Assembly (NCBI GenBank): GCA_024639185.1 | Contig: JAHEIW010000026.1 | Span: forward strand, 1-39,279 | DNA: 39,279 bases | DNA from: Deltaproteobacteria bacterium | GTDB taxonomy: Bacteria > Desulfobacterota > Desulfobacteria > Desulfobacterales > JAHEIW01 | Direction: 5' to 3' | In this document: in pieces, positions 7,431 through 16,254 of the stretch | Numbering within the stretch: position 1 is the first letter of the stretch | How the letters are laid out: each line of letters begins with the position of its first letter | Notes under the pieces: generated by a model | What the model was told of the DNA's origin: nothing | What the model saw: only the letters and a program-made list of their open reading frames with translations | Databases searched by the model: none | Position numbers and translations under genes: made by a program

Positions 7431-8171
7431 ATGGCTCAAAATTATAAAATCATAATTGAATACGACGGCAGACGCTACCATGGCTGGCAACGTCAGAAAA
7501 AAGATCACAGCATTCAGGCAGAAATTGAGATCGCCCTGGAAAAAATGACCTCTACCCAGGTGACACTCATCGGTTCGGGACGCACGGATGCCGGTGTGCA
7601 TGCCGTCGGCCAGGTGGCAAATTTTAAATGTGATACCCGACTGACGCCTGAAGCCTTCTTCAAAGGACTGAACAGTTTACTGCCCGAGGATATTATCATT
7701 AAAGATTGTCAGTTGGTGGCCGCCGAATTTCATGCCCGCTATGATGCCCGCCGTAAAATCTATCATTATAAAATTTTAAATCGAGCCGTTCCGGCGGCCA
7801 TTGGACGTCAGTATGTATGGTACATTCGCAGCACTTTGGCCCGGCAAAATATGCGAGCTGCCATGGCGCATATCATCGGCCGCCACGATTTTAAAGCATT
7901 CGAGGGCAGCGGCAGCCCCAGACAAGATAGCATCCGAGAGGTGTTTTCAGCCAGCCTCATCGAAGACACCGGCGACATATTGATATTTGAAATCGAAGCT
8001 GAAGGCTTCTTACGATACATGGTGCGTAATGTTGTCGGAACATTGGTGGATGTGGGACTGGGGAAAATCACAGCGGCTAATTTTAAAAAGATCATGGATT
8101 CAAAGAATCGTTCGCAGGCCGGGATAACCGCGCCGGCTAAGGGACTCACGCTATTCAAGGTGATTTACTAA
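7431..8171 (+). CDS. truA: tRNA pseudouridine(38-40) synthase TruA
   Basis: TruA converts uridines 38, 39 and 40 in the anticodon arm of many tRNAs to pseudouridine. The 246-aa protein has the expected length. The N-terminus includes YDGRRYHGWQRQ, the catalytic motif GSGRTDAGVHA has nucleophile Asp53, and the C-terminal half holds FLRYMVRNVVGTL. The ATG at 7431 directly precedes this conserved start. It lies downstream of the AEC transporter gene in the same orientation. A 9-bp inverted repeat (GTTGAGCCC 8213-8221 with GGGCTCAAC 8298-8306) lies in the following gap. Confidence 0.97.
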   Translation: MAQNYKIIIEYDGRRYHGWQRQKKDHSIQAEIEIALEKMTSTQVTLIGSGRTDAGVHAVGQVANFKCDTRLTPEAFFKGLNSLLPEDIIIKDCQLVAAEFHARYDARRKIYHYKILNRAVPAAIGRQYVWYIRSTLARQNMRAAMAHIIGRHDFKAFEGSGSPRQDSIREVFSASLIEDTGDILIFEIEAEGFLRYMVRNVVGTLVDVGLGKITAANFKKIMDSKNRSQAGITAPAKGLTLFKVIY

Positions 8172-8433
8172 CGGCCACCTAAAAGTCATGCAGCAAGATA
8201 TTCAATTCGCTGGTTGAGCCCGTTAAGCCGGTTGGCCGTAAGAGCCCGTTGTAAATGAAGCCGTTCTGAAATTCGTTTTATCGACCAACAGGCAAAAGGG
8301 CTCAACTTGAATAATCATCGCAGGGTACCCCATATCAAGGGTTGATGCAGCCAATATACGATGTTATAGAGGCGACTGGTGATTCTGGGAGCGTAGGACA
8401 AATTATAAACATCGGTGAAAAGGAATAGTGCAA

Positions 8434-9711
8434 ATGACGGAATTTACAAAATTAAGTAATCAGGAGCTTCGGCATCATCAGGAAGAATTACGGCAGCGCT
8501 ATCAACAGTTTAAATCCCGTCAGATGGCGCTGGACATGACCCGGGGGAAGCCCTGTCCCGAGCAGCTCGACCTGGCGCTGGGGATGCTGGAGGGTGATAC
8601 CGGCAAAGCCTTCCGTACCGATGATGGTTTGGATTGCCGCAACTATGGCGGACTCGACGGTATTCCACCGGCTAAAGCGCTGTTTTCCGAATATATGGCG
8701 GTTGAACCGGATGAATTGTTGATCGGCGGCAATTCAAGCCTCAATTTGATGCACGACACCATTTTGCGCGCCATGGTAAAAGGCGTGATGGACGACGCAC
8801 CCGCCTGGGGTCAGTTGCCCAAGATTAAGTTTCTGTGCCCCAGCCCGGGCTATGACCGCCATTTTTTTATCTGCGAGTATCTGGGTATCGAAATGATACC
8901 GATTGAGATGGCAGACAGCGGCCCGAAAATGGATGTTATCGAAGACCTTGTAGCTGAAGATGACCTGATCAAAGGTATCTGGTGCGTCCCAAAATACAGC
9001 AACCCGACCGGCATTGTCTATTCTGGCGAAACCGTCGACCGTTTGGCCAAGATGAAAACCCGGGCCGTCGATTTCCGAATCTTTTGGGATAATGCCTATG
9101 CGGTTCATCACCTGGCGGACGGTCCGGCTCCGCTAAGGAACATCCTCACCGCCTGCAAAATGACCGCCAACCCGGACCGCGTCTTTATGTATGCCTCAAC
9201 ATCAAAAATCTCTTTTGCCGGCGCCGGCCTGGCCATTATGGCTGGCAGTCAGGCGAATATGAATTGGGTCAAAAACCAGATGGCCTTTCAAACGATCGGT
9301 CCTGACAAACTCAACCAGCTGCGCCATGTTCTGTTTTTCAGGAATCTGGCCGGTATCGAGGCCCATATGCAAAAACATGCGGACATTTTAAAACCCAAAT
9401 TTGAGGCGGTCCAAAATGTTCTGGCCAGCGAACTGGATGGGAAAAATATCGCCCACTGGAGTCGGCCTCAGGGGGGGTATTTTGTCAGCATCGACACCCT
9501 GCAAGGCTGCGCGGCAGCGGTCATTAAAATGGCAGCTGACGCCGGTGTAAAACTAACACCGGCCGGTTCGACATATCCTTATAAATCCGATCCACAGGAC
9601 TGTAACATTCGAATCGCGCCTTCCTTTCCACCCCTGGAAGATATTCAGGCTGCCATGGAACTGGTCGCCATTTGTATTCAGTTGATCAGTCTTGAGAAAA
9701 TATCCGGGTGA
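8434..9711 (+). CDS. PLP-dependent aminotransferase, MocR-like aspartate aminotransferase class
   Basis: This fold-type I PLP enzyme of 425 aa probably transfers the amino group of aspartate or a similar amino acid to 2-oxoglutarate. TRGKPCPEQLDL lies near the N-terminus, YSNPTG and FWDNAYAVHHL bind the cofactor, STSKISFAGAGLA contains the Schiff-base lysine (Lys258), and NIRIAPSFPP holds the substrate-binding Arg. The sequence is of the Aminotran_MocR type rather than AspC-like. A GTG at 8428 is in frame, but the ATG at 8434 lies at better distance from AAAAGGA. It is a single gene ended by a strong terminator at 9749-9779. Confidence 0.9.
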   Translation: MTEFTKLSNQELRHHQEELRQRYQQFKSRQMALDMTRGKPCPEQLDLALGMLEGDTGKAFRTDDGLDCRNYGGLDGIPPAKALFSEYMAVEPDELLIGGNSSLNLMHDTILRAMVKGVMDDAPAWGQLPKIKFLCPSPGYDRHFFICEYLGIEMIPIEMADSGPKMDVIEDLVAEDDLIKGIWCVPKYSNPTGIVYSGETVDRLAKMKTRAVDFRIFWDNAYAVHHLADGPAPLRNILTACKMTANPDRVFMYASTSKISFAGAGLAIMAGSQANMNWVKNQMAFQTIGPDKLNQLRHVLFFRNLAGIEAHMQKHADILKPKFEAVQNVLASELDGKNIAHWSRPQGGYFVSIDTLQGCAAAVIKMAADAGVKLTPAGSTYPYKSDPQDCNIRIAPSFPPLEDIQAAMELVAICIQLISLEKISG

Positions 9712-9748
9712 GTTGAGCGTCTGACGCAAACACCGTGCGCCTGAAGCA

Positions 9749-9779
9749 AAAACCCCGCCCTGAACAGGAACGGGGTTTT
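9749..9779. terminator. Bidirectional intrinsic terminator
   Basis: AAAACCCCG (9749-9757) pairs with CGGGGTTTT (9771-9779) around a 13-nt loop. T runs follow on both strands. It separates the convergent aminotransferase and PxxKW genes and can serve both. Confidence 0.88.
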
Positions 9780-9797
9780 CGTGTAGATTAAACCAAG

Positions 9798-10076
9798 TTA
9801 GCGACTCTTGCGTTTGGACGCCTTGAGCGGATTAATTTTCGCTTTGGCTTTATTGGATTCGGTTGTTACGTGGGTGGCCAGGTTGCAATTGCCATTTTTC
9901 CACTTGATGGAAGGATCCGGGCAGGCGCTGCAGTACCAGCCATTGGAAAGCTCGGTACCCCTTTTGCAGCCGTTACATTGTTCGACAATCTGTTGGCAGA
10001 TTCCGTCATTGTAAGAGCATCCTTTTGCGGTCATAAAGGCGCACTCAGAGCCCTTTTTTATTGTTGCGCAGTCCAT
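9798..10076 (-). CDS. PxxKW family cysteine-rich protein
   Basis: The product is a 92-aa cytosolic protein with nine cysteines and the motif PSIKW (PxxKW) near residue 55, followed by a Lys/Arg-rich tail. The N-terminus MDCATIKKGSECAF and the Cys pattern match a small family that, as I recall, occurs mostly in Desulfobacterota. Metal or Fe-S binding is likely from the cysteines, but no function is established. A GTG at 10085 is in frame; the ATG at 10076 is preferred because AAGGGGG lies 7-9 nt upstream. It is monocistronic, with its own promoter and terminator. Confidence 0.85.
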   Translation of the reverse strand: MDCATIKKGSECAFMTAKGCSYNDGICQQIVEQCNGCKRGTELSNGWYCSACPDPSIKWKNGNCNLATHVTTESNKAKAKINPLKASKRKSR

Positions 10077-10175
10077 TGGAATCACCCCCTTCCGGCGCTA
10101 AGTTATCATTCAAGAAATGTGCGGCTAAGGTTCAGCAAAGTTTATGCCAGCTTAGGTATCGCTTGAAAGAAGGGG

Positions 10176-10204
10176 AATATAATTGGCCAACCCCTGCTTG
10201 TCAA
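10176..10204 (-). promoter_or_regulatory. Sigma70 promoter of the PxxKW gene
   Basis: On the minus strand TTGACA (10204-10199) is followed by a 17-bp spacer and TATATT (10181-10176). That is a full -35 match and five of six at the -10. Transcription would begin near 10169, leaving a 5' leader of about 93 nt. Confidence 0.7.
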
Positions 10205-10479
10205 TAGAAATTTAGAAAAATGATGCCATTTATGTTAAACTGGTTAAATCATCGCTCTATGGGCCTTGAAGATGCATTTAGGACCTGATCCAGATCAGCG
10301 ATGCGACGATTCAGTCCGGAAGGGAATCGATTGCAGCGGCAGATTGACTTTGCGGTATCCGCCATTATTTTGGCACCCACCAGGTTCTTTTGTGAGCAAA
10401 TTCAATTGAAACGCACCAATCGGCAAGAAATGCCGGTTGCAGCTGTTTTTATGAACCCAGTTTTTCGATTGAGGTGACC
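10205..10479. other. Divergent intergenic region upstream of pfkA
   Basis: Together with the PxxKW leader this forms a gene-free stretch of about 400 bases. A 45-codon ORF at 10272 resembles nothing I know. I see no strong pfkA promoter. GAGG at 10471-10474 acts as Shine-Dalgarno for the ATG at 10480. Confidence 0.4.
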
Positions 10480-11808
10480 ATGGATTCAGAGCCAATACAA
10501 ACCACCATCCCACATCTGGGCAATGCGAGAATTCCTTCACCGGTTCCAAACTGCGCCCGGGGTGAAACCGACAGCATATCGTTTGTCAAAGACGATGAGC
10601 ATATACTGATCGATGCCGATGCCCGCAGCCTTGCACAGCAGGTTCAGAACGGACAGGCACCCGCCAGTTTCGAACGGGCCGGTCCCAGAAGCCATATATT
10701 TTTTGATCCCAGCAAATTGCGATGCGCTCTGGTGACATGCGGCGGTCTGTGCCCGGGATTAAACGATATTATCCGCTCAGTCGTTCTTGAACTTCATTTT
10801 GGCTACAATGTCCGCCATATCTATGGCATCCGTTATGGCCTTCAGGGGTTTATCCCGAAATTCGGGCACAATGTCATCGACCTGACACCGGAAGAGGTCT
10901 CAGACATTCACGAGAGAGGTGGATCGGTTCTGGGTTCTTCAAGAGGGCCTCAGGAAATAGCGGATATCATTGATTGTCTGGAGCGCATGAATATCGGCAT
11001 CCTATTTATGATTGGTGGAGATGGTACGCTGATGGCGGCCACGCAAATCGCGGATGCCATCCAGCAACGCAATCTGAAAATTAGCGTGGTCGGTGTTCCC
11101 AAAACGATTGACAATGATATTTACCTCGTATCCCGCTCTTTTGGCTTTGAAACAGCCGTAGACGTTGCCACCCGTGCTATTACGAGCGCGCATAACGAAG
11201 CAGCCGGGTATCCAAACGGTATCGGTCTGTTAAAATTGATGGGACGCCACTCGGGATACATTGCCGCCACCGCCACACTGGCGCAGCAAGATGTGAATTT
11301 TGTACTCATCCCCGAGGTCGATTTTGATCTAAATGGGCCCAATGGCCTACTGAGCGGGCTTGAAATGCGGCTGGCTGACAGGGGGCATGCGGTTATCGTT
11401 GCAGCAGAGGGCGCCGGTCAAAAATTTTTCGATGATCAAAAAGCCGAACGGGATGCCTCCGGCAATATCAAACTAAAGGATATCGGCCTGTATTTGAAAG
11501 AAGCCATTATTTCCCATTTTGATGCCCATAACACCGGCATCACCATAAAATATATCGATCCCAGTTATATGATCAGAAGCTTGCCGGCCAACGCAAACGA
11601 TCGGGTCTTTTGCAATTTTCTGGGCCGCAACGCCGTGCATGCCGGCATGGCCGGTAAAACAAATCTGCTCATCGGGCACTGGAATAACTTCTTTGTCCAT
11701 GTGCCCATGAAGACGGTGGCCGGCAAACGCAAGCAGATTAACCCGACTGGAACGCTGTGGCGCAGCTTATTGGAAGCGACCGGTCAGGGGTCACTCAAAA
11801 ACGGATAA
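10480..11808 (+). CDS. pfkA: ATP-dependent 6-phosphofructokinase, long (group X-like) type
   Basis: The enzyme phosphorylates fructose 6-phosphate to fructose 1,6-bisphosphate. The 442-aa protein has an N-terminal extension of about 80 residues before LVTCGGLCPGLND, longer than the roughly 320-aa E. coli enzyme. GGDGT keeps Gly at the position that is Asp in PPi-dependent enzymes, while PKTIDND carries Lys at the second marker position. That Gly/Lys pairing is known from ATP-dependent long enzymes of plants and trypanosomes. GRHSGYIA and the catalytic Asp of TIDND are intact. The ATG at 10480 is preferred to the in-frame GTG at 10474. Phosphoryl donor preference is inferred. Confidence 0.9.
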   Translation: MDSEPIQTTIPHLGNARIPSPVPNCARGETDSISFVKDDEHILIDADARSLAQQVQNGQAPASFERAGPRSHIFFDPSKLRCALVTCGGLCPGLNDIIRSVVLELHFGYNVRHIYGIRYGLQGFIPKFGHNVIDLTPEEVSDIHERGGSVLGSSRGPQEIADIIDCLERMNIGILFMIGGDGTLMAATQIADAIQQRNLKISVVGVPKTIDNDIYLVSRSFGFETAVDVATRAITSAHNEAAGYPNGIGLLKLMGRHSGYIAATATLAQQDVNFVLIPEVDFDLNGPNGLLSGLEMRLADRGHAVIVAAEGAGQKFFDDQKAERDASGNIKLKDIGLYLKEAIISHFDAHNTGITIKYIDPSYMIRSLPANANDRVFCNFLGRNAVHAGMAGKTNLLIGHWNNFFVHVPMKTVAGKRKQINPTGTLWRSLLEATGQGSLKNG

Positions 11809-11916
11809 AAGCGGAATCTAAACGGATTTTTTTGCTGGCAGGCCGGGATGCCAGAAGAAAATAAAGCCGTAGCAGCTTGCGCCCGTTTGACCGCTCAATT
11901 ATCCTGCTGGCCTTGT

Positions 11917-11972
11917 GGCCTTATCGTTGTCCGGTTTTTGTCAGGCAAACCGGCCAAAGGGCGAATAAGGCC
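11917..11972. repeat. Nested palindrome between convergent genes
   Basis: GGCCTTAT (11917-11924) pairs with ATAAGGCC (11965-11972), and inside it CCGGTTT (11931-11937) pairs with AAACCGG (11947-11953). A further hairpin, CTGGCA/TGCCAG, lies upstream near 11834-11853. It sits between pfkA (+) and the LpoA-like gene (-), so bidirectional transcription termination is plausible, though T runs are short. Confidence 0.5.
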
Positions 11973-11990
11973 AAACCGCTTGAATCCCAG

Positions 11991-13931
11991 CTACCGTGCG
12001 AGCTCCACAAATTCTCTGCCCTTAATTCGCAGCAGGTGCAACTCCTTCTGGGCCTCGCCATTTTCATCAAATTGCGTCGGGCCGGTAACCCCCATGAATT
12101 CCTGCATGTTCATAAGATAATTTTTGATATCACTTTTGAAGCGAATGTCGGGTTGCGCCAGCACTCCGAAAAGCATCATCGCCGAATCGTAGACCACAGC
12201 CTCGATAAAGCCGGGCTTTTCTTCATACGTCTTTTCAAACATGCGAACAAAGTTTTGAACGACCGGTGCTGTGCTTCCGGCAAAAAAGCCGTCGGGCATA
12301 ATGGCGCCCTGAACGTACTGGTGTGCCATTTTAATCAAGACCTCAGAGTGCCAGAGATTCGTTCCGAGAAGATAAACGTCTCGGATGTCATAATACGCCA
12401 GTTGCGGTATGATCAGGCCCACCGTTTTGGGATAGTCCGGGATAAAAACAGCATCAAAATCAACAATTGCTTGCGGCTCCTCTTCATCGGCATTGGGCTC
12501 GCTCTGCGAATCGTCGGCATTGCCGGTATTGTGCGCTTGGATGTCTTTTTTTAATTGCTCGGGAATATCATAGTACAGCCCGACAAGCTTTTTAATGGGT
12601 TCGGCAAAATCGGTGTGCTGCGGATTGTAAGATTCAACGCCAACAATTTTGCCACCGTTTGCAATTAACTCGTCCCAAAACAAATTCATAAACGTAATAC
12701 CGTAGGTTTCATCCGGATAAAGAATGACAAACCGCTGCAAACCCAACGAAGAGGTGACATAATCAACGAGGTTACCGACCTGCATCCGAGGGGTGATAAA
12801 ATTGCGAAAGACATAATCGCCGATTGATGTGATATTGTCCTTCTGGGTTAAGGTCATAATGGGAATTCTATTTTCCTGGGATTCAGCCGCAGCAAGCTCA
12901 GCGGTAATGATGGGACCGATGATGGCCGCCACCTGCTCTTGAATTAATTCCTGCATGGCCGCTCGGGTCTGCTCCGGGTTGCCGCCGGAATCTTTAACGA
13001 CGATGTTCATTTGAGGGCCGCTGTTCTGGGTGCTAAAGTGGTCGAGCGCAAGTTCAATACCCTTTAATGCCTGAAAGCCGATTTTTTGATAAGGACCGCT
13101 GAGCGGTAACAGGCATCCGAGCGTATAGCGGTTGAACAAAGCACTTTGTTTGATCTGTTGAATTAAATCATCGGCCACAGGTGCTTTTGGGTGTGCTGGA
13201 TATTCGACTAAAAAATTTTCCAGCACTTTGAGCGCATCATCATATTGATCGGCCACGGCGTAATTCAAACCAAGCTGAAGCATGAGGTCTTCCCGTGGGA
13301 TTTTAGAATCGCCGCTTTCAAGCAGTCGGTTGATTTGTTCTGCACCCAGCTGGGCAATTGCTGCCTCCATTTTGCGGTCAATGATTTCCTGTTCGAGCTC
13401 TGTAGCCACCAGCGAGGCCTCGCCATAGTATTGGAAAGCCTCCATTGGCGAACCCAGCGCCATGTAAGCATCACCGACCAGGGCATAGGTGCGAAAAATA
13501 TGGGGTGTCGAATCGATGCTCCACAGAACCTCCGGTGCCTGCTCAATAACCGCTGTGTAATCCCTCTGCTCATAAAAGGTTAACAAAATATTTACCTGAG
13601 CATCCTTGGTGAAAGGGCTCTGGGGGTATTCCGAAGTCAAATGCCGATACGCTTGACGCGCTTCAACGTAATTGCCTAAAGTTAAATTGATACTGCCAAT
13701 CTTCATCCAGGCCGCCGGTGCCAGTAGTCTCTCCGGAAACTGATTCACATAAGCCTGATAGGACGCCAGTGCCGCGGGATAATCTTGCGCCTCAAACTGG
13801 GCCTCGCCGGCCACAAAAAGCTGGTCTTCAACAGCTTCCGGCACCGGGCCGGTGGAGACAGGTGGTTTTTGCACGCAAGCGCCGATCGCCAATAGGATCA
13901 ACAACAAAAAAAGGATTCGGTGGGTCTTCAT
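11991..13931 (-). CDS. LpoA-like lipoprotein: TPR region plus periplasmic-binding-protein domain
   Basis: This outer-membrane lipoprotein probably activates penicillin-binding proteins or binds a ligand in the periplasm. From the start used here it is 646 aa, with a signal ending in lipobox IGAC (Cys19). Residues of about 35-240 form tetratricopeptide-like repeats (AEAQFEAQDYPAALASYQAY, then YPQSPFTKDAQ). The rest is a type I periplasmic-binding fold opening with LLPLSGPYQKIGFQALKG, as in LpoA/YraM and branched-chain amino acid receptors. In-frame ATGs at 13952 and 13964 are possible, and none has a good Shine-Dalgarno; I chose 13931 because it gives the most typical signal peptide. Confidence 0.87.
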   Translation of the reverse strand: MKTHRILFLLLILLAIGACVQKPPVSTGPVPEAVEDQLFVAGEAQFEAQDYPAALASYQAYVNQFPERLLAPAAWMKIGSINLTLGNYVEARQAYRHLTSEYPQSPFTKDAQVNILLTFYEQRDYTAVIEQAPEVLWSIDSTPHIFRTYALVGDAYMALGSPMEAFQYYGEASLVATELEQEIIDRKMEAAIAQLGAEQINRLLESGDSKIPREDLMLQLGLNYAVADQYDDALKVLENFLVEYPAHPKAPVADDLIQQIKQSALFNRYTLGCLLPLSGPYQKIGFQALKGIELALDHFSTQNSGPQMNIVVKDSGGNPEQTRAAMQELIQEQVAAIIGPIITAELAAAESQENRIPIMTLTQKDNITSIGDYVFRNFITPRMQVGNLVDYVTSSLGLQRFVILYPDETYGITFMNLFWDELIANGGKIVGVESYNPQHTDFAEPIKKLVGLYYDIPEQLKKDIQAHNTGNADDSQSEPNADEEEPQAIVDFDAVFIPDYPKTVGLIIPQLAYYDIRDVYLLGTNLWHSEVLIKMAHQYVQGAIMPDGFFAGSTAPVVQNFVRMFEKTYEEKPGFIEAVVYDSAMMLFGVLAQPDIRFKSDIKNYLMNMQEFMGVTGPTQFDENGEAQKELHLLRIKGREFVELAR

Positions 13932-13993
13932 AAAGTATAACTGTTTCTTCATGGTGATAGTCATATAAAATTGCAGCGATCAATGTCATCGGT

Positions 13994-14061
13994 AGGTTTC
14001 TGGTGTCAGGTGTCAGCTCCTGCATTCGATCCTGAAACCTGACACCTGACACCAGAAACCT
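13994..14061. repeat. 23-bp perfect inverted repeat (GTGTCAGGTGTCAG family)
   Basis: The arm at 13994-14016 is the exact complement of 14039-14061 across 22 nt. The arm is built on the short direct repeat GGTGTCA. A related, less perfect copy occurs at 35054-35195. It lies between the LpoA-like gene and the upstream HD-GYP gene, both on the minus strand. Confidence 0.88.
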
Positions 14062-14115
14062 GAAAAGTTAAGATTAACCGCGTTTATCAATTGTCAATAA
14101 AAGTGCAGTATGAAG

Positions 14116-15351
14116 TTAGTTTTTATCTTGGTACCGCCGCTGAATCGCCCGTAAAAAATCCAGGCTGCTAAAGAAAATTTCAACCAGTTCCGGATCAAAA
14201 TGCCGGCCGGATTCACTTTCAATCGTATCCAGCACTTTGGATTCATCCCAAGCATCTTTGTATACACGCGCAGACGAAAGTGCATCGTAGACATCCGCCA
14301 GGGCCACAATTCTGCCATAAAGCGGAATGTATTCGCCTTTTTTACCCAGCGGTTGTCCGTCTGATCGTGTGTGGCCTTTAAGGGCCTTAGCGGTTTGGAC
14401 ATCCACATGTCCGGGATAACCGTTTCCGTCCCAGCGCTCATGATGGTTGAGAGCTACCATGGCCGCCGCTTCATCGAAATCCGACTGCCGGTCCGAGAAC
14501 AACCGGGCCCCCAGAACCGTATGCTGTTTCATTGTTTCAAATTCGGATTCATTCAGTCGCCCGGGCTTTTTTAAGATGACATCCGAAATGGCAATTTTGC
14601 CAACATCATGCAGCATGGCCGCCATTCTTAATATATCCCGGCACCGGTCGATTTCTTTTAGATTTAATTGCCGTCGTCTGGCCCAGCGTTCGTATAGCTC
14701 CACGGCATAACCGCCGACACGATTGACATGCGCGCCGGTTTCCTTGGGGTCCCGCATCTCCGCCATATGTATCATGCGCAGCAAAATCGCCCGGGTCATT
14801 TGCGCCCGTTCCAGCGCAACCGCTGCGATACTGGCAAAATGAAGCATCATACGCTCGTCATCCGGCGAGAAGGAAACCACCTTGCGGGATTCATCTTCGG
14901 CATTAATGATCTGTAGAATACCGATAACATCATCATGATGATTCTTAAGGGGGATCGTCAGCACAGACTGGGTCTTATAGTTAGTTTTCTTGTCAAATTC
15001 TTTGCTGAAATGATACGGACAGCTTGGGTCTAATGCATAGACATCGGCCAAATTCAACGGCTGGCCCGTAGCCGCCACATAGCCGGCAATGCTTTCCTTG
15101 TTGATGGGGATGTGAAAGGTTGAATAGATGAGTTTTTCTCCATCAGACAGACGCTGTTGCAAAGTGTTGTTTTGCGTATAGGTGAAATAAAGTAAATCGT
15201 TTTCACGGATGTAGATCGAGCCGGCATCCGCGTTGACGAAGCGCCGCGCCTCGATAAGAATATGTTCCATGACGATATCCAGATCCTGCACCCGATTGAG
15301 TTCGATACCCAGGTTGGCCAGAGTGTCCAATTTTTCCTTTTCGTTGAGCAT
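14116..15351 (-). CDS. GAF and HD-GYP domain c-di-GMP phosphodiesterase
   Basis: This cytosolic signalling protein probably hydrolyses cyclic di-GMP. The 411-aa chain has a GAF sensor domain at about 10-185 (ADAGSIYIRENDLLYF, ESIAGYVAATGQPLN), then an HD-GYP domain with KETGAHVNRV (204-212), the metal site H248-D249 (AMLHDVGKIAISD) and the signature GYP at 311-313. Between GYP and IPLYGRIVALADVYDAL there is an insertion of about 20 residues compared with ordinary HD-GYP proteins. The ATG is preceded by AAAGGA at good spacing. No membrane segment is visible. The ligand of the GAF domain is unknown. Confidence 0.93.
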   Translation of the reverse strand: MLNEKEKLDTLANLGIELNRVQDLDIVMEHILIEARRFVNADAGSIYIRENDLLYFTYTQNNTLQQRLSDGEKLIYSTFHIPINKESIAGYVAATGQPLNLADVYALDPSCPYHFSKEFDKKTNYKTQSVLTIPLKNHHDDVIGILQIINAEDESRKVVSFSPDDERMMLHFASIAAVALERAQMTRAILLRMIHMAEMRDPKETGAHVNRVGGYAVELYERWARRRQLNLKEIDRCRDILRMAAMLHDVGKIAISDVILKKPGRLNESEFETMKQHTVLGARLFSDRQSDFDEAAAMVALNHHERWDGNGYPGHVDVQTAKALKGHTRSDGQPLGKKGEYIPLYGRIVALADVYDALSSARVYKDAWDESKVLDTIESESGRHFDPELVEIFFSSLDFLRAIQRRYQDKN

Positions 15352-15629
15352 GGCGCGTCCTTTCTGGGACAGGTTATGCCCTTAAAGAGAGAAAAAAGTA
15401 AACTGATTTTTTTAAAGTTTACCTTTTTTGGGTCGAAAATTAAAATAGAAGCGGCCAAAACCTGCATCTTTGCAGGATTCGGGTGTAATTCAAAAGCAAA
15501 TGGACGCACGATGCGGACATCGTGTAACCGTCCTCCCTGCTGGAAATTTGCATTCAAAGGCCGCATATGATAAATTTTTAATAGATATAATCGGTTTACA
15601 ACTGCTTTTAAGCCAGGGAGAATATAACC
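15352..15629. other. Divergent region with two tight hairpins
   Basis: Between the HD-GYP gene (-) and the DUF4124 gene (+) lie CCTGCA-tctt-TGCAGG (15461-15476) and CACGATG-cgga-CATCGTG (15507-15524). They could be part of a structured leader for the + gene. I do not recognise a known riboswitch. Confidence 0.4.
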
Positions 15630-16187
15630 ATGAAAATCATCAACTATCTAATATTAATTATCTTTTTACTGTTTTCAGCCCATGCTTACGCTGAATTTTA
15701 CAAATATGTGGATGAAAACGGCAACGTCAAATATACGGACGATATTAACGAAGTGCCCGAAGCGCAGCGCAGTAATATTCGCCGTTACGTAGAATCGCAA
15801 AGCAAAAAGGTCCCCGAGCAACAGGAAGCAGTGGAAAATCAAGCTGAACCGGAGGAAGTTCGCCCGGTTGAAAAACAGGCAAATGTGCCAGATTCATTGG
15901 CAGATGAACCGGAAAGCCTTGAAGATCACAGAACGCGCCTGGAGCAGATGAAAATTGAAATCGACCAGGAATACAAGGCCTTAAAAGAGGATCAGGCGCA
16001 GCTGGCAGAAGAAGCAGAAGAGGTCAAAACCCAGGAGCAAAATATCGAATATAATCGCAAGATCAATGACTTCAACAAGCGCATCAGTATGTTTGATGAA
16101 AAACAAAAAGCCTATGAAGCCGGTATTGATGCATACAATCAGCGCATCATGGACATAAACAGGGAAAATGCCGCAAAAGCTCAATAA
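15630..16187 (+). CDS. DUF4124 domain periplasmic protein with coiled coil
   Basis: The product has 185 aa. A Sec signal peptide ends at about residue 21 (HAYA), followed by a DUF4124 domain (AEFYKYVDENGNVKYTDDINE). A Glu/Pro-rich linker follows, then a long charged helix from about residue 95 to the end that should form a coiled coil. DUF4124 proteins are small envelope proteins of unknown function. The ATG has AGGGAG upstream, although at slightly long distance. The gene is monocistronic and ends in a clear terminator. Confidence 0.88.
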   Translation: MKIINYLILIIFLLFSAHAYAEFYKYVDENGNVKYTDDINEVPEAQRSNIRRYVESQSKKVPEQQEAVENQAEPEEVRPVEKQANVPDSLADEPESLEDHRTRLEQMKIEIDQEYKALKEDQAQLAEEAEEVKTQEQNIEYNRKINDFNKRISMFDEKQKAYEAGIDAYNQRIMDINRENAAKAQ

Positions 16188-16229
16188 TAGCGAAATCATA
16201 CGACCCTTTGGATGATTACGCAAAACCGC

Positions 16230-16254
16230 AGCCGGCTCCGGATCGCCGGCTTTT
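16230..16254 (+). terminator. Intrinsic terminator of the DUF4124 gene
   Basis: AGCCGGC (16230-16236) pairs with GCCGGCT (16245-16251) around an 8-nt loop and is followed directly by a short T run (16251-16254). Confidence 0.75.

Noticed and set aside
10272..10409. Possible 45-codon ORF upstream of pfkA
   Set aside because: The composition is not protein-like and no ribosome binding site is present.
15440..15560. Cyclic di-GMP-I riboswitch near the HD-GYP gene
   Set aside because: Fragments such as GGACGCACGATGC recall the aptamer, but the spacing is too short and the other conserved helices are missing.
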